The position numbers were made by a program, and so were the translations under genes. Positions 22,810 to 22,961 of a stretch of 22,961 nt of DNA are shown piece by piece. Position 1 is the first letter of the stretch. Each line of letters starts with the position of its first letter. The stretch is taken from positions 1 to 22,961 of the forward strand of contig JAEOTJ010000507.1 of NCBI GenBank assembly GCA_016839905.1. The letters run 5' to 3'. The stretch comes from Promethearchaeota archaeon. GTDB lineage: Archaea; Asgardarchaeota; Lokiarchaeia; Sigynarchaeales; SOKP01. The notes beneath the pieces are model-generated. The model was given only the letters and a program-made list of their open reading frames with translations. It had not been told where the DNA came from and made no database searches.

Positions 22810-22961
22810 TTGAACTACCAGCACCTAAAGGAGATAGATTCTTGCTTCTACGACTACAGCACCCCCTTAAGGGGCGTCTTACACAATCTCCACAAGCGTG
22901 AATTCCCGTAGTCCCTACGGTATGGATGAATTTGGTTATCATTCATCTAAATATAGATAAG
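22810..22961 (-). pseudogene. Decayed 3' end of a TnpB gene (IS200/IS605-type element)
   Basis: On the minus strand a frame encodes T-V-G-T-T-G-I-H-A-C-G-D-C-V-R-R-P, the characteristic tail of TnpB (OrfB) proteins, followed by a Ser/Arg-rich end. An in-frame TGA at 22943-22945 lies upstream and the frame has no native stop before copA, so this is a remnant unless the sequence beyond the window shows otherwise. The element end reads GGTAGTTCAA on the minus strand (22810-22819), which resembles right ends of IS605-group elements, directly behind the copA stop at 22809. TnpB is an RNA-guided nuclease; only its last 50 codons or so are here. Confidence 0.7.
22852..22920 (-). ncRNA. Hairpins in the TnpB 3' end, possible omegaRNA fragment
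   Basis: Within the remnant are CCCCTTAAGGGG (22863-22874), a 6-base stem CCGTAG/CTACGG with loop tcc (22906-22920), and a longer-range pair GACTAC (22852-22857) with GTAGTC (22908-22913) that competes with the second stem. TnpB guide RNAs (omegaRNA) overlap the 3' end of tnpB and fold in this region, so these stems may be part of such an RNA. The GC content is well above the surrounding DNA. Confidence 0.4.

Noticed and set aside
22810..22961. tRNA or other structured RNA gene in the GC-rich end
   Set aside because: No T-loop or anticodon arm pattern is seen, and the minus-strand translation matches a TnpB tail.

Overview
The window looks like a chromosomal piece of an Asgard archaeon (Promethearchaeota, most like Lokiarchaeia). 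The grounds are a small Arf/Rag-like GTPase next to a roadblock protein, a Cdc48-like AAA ATPase, a beta-CASP nuclease of the CPSF73 type, a PAC2 protein, an archaeoflavoprotein, methanogen-type two-component SUF genes, very AT-rich DNA, many TTG/GTG starts and large surface proteins with one membrane anchor. The lineage is inferred from gene content; there is no rRNA gene to confirm it.

Layout. 1-692: 3' end of a surface protein, visibly richer in GC than the rest. 845-1871: Rag/Arf-like GTPase then roadblock protein. 1962-5772 (minus): a methanogen-type SUF locus, sufC then sufB then a winged-helix protein, split by a plus-strand gene encoding tandem HNH-like zinc domains plus a winged helix. 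5926-7213: PAC2 protein and a four-cluster ferredoxin, which converges on an afpA-like flavoprotein (minus). 7823-10789 (minus): a 988-residue membrane protein with propeller, Fn3-like and beta-helix regions outside and a zinc domain inside. 11057-17286: iscS, a broken ribbon-helix-helix gene behind a palindrome, a single-AAA Cdc48-like protein, a beta-CASP nuclease with a duplicated N-terminal module, and iscU. 17295-19477 (minus): a seven-or-so-TM protein and a membrane-anchored C45/NTN-hydrolase-like protein. 19735-22809: a copper-type P1B ATPase with an unusual Cys-rich tail. 22810-22961: a decayed 3' end of a TnpB element (IS200/IS605 type) abutting the copA stop codon.

Themes. Fe-S cluster assembly is present twice (SufBC and IscS/IscU, comparable to the SMS and MIS minimal systems), and both sets are interrupted by genes of another kind. 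Translation starts are a second theme: three genes carry the same Shine-Dalgarno core GAGGT, and in two of them (the ferredoxin and iscU) the codon at the right distance and the conserved N-terminus point to AUU or AUA initiation. The AAA ATPase and beta-CASP pair inside the isc region is the best candidate for an undescribed system: the ATPase has lost the usual Walker B glutamate and one arginine finger, and the nuclease has a doubled N-terminal module that I do not recognise. No tRNA, rRNA or CRISPR array was seen.
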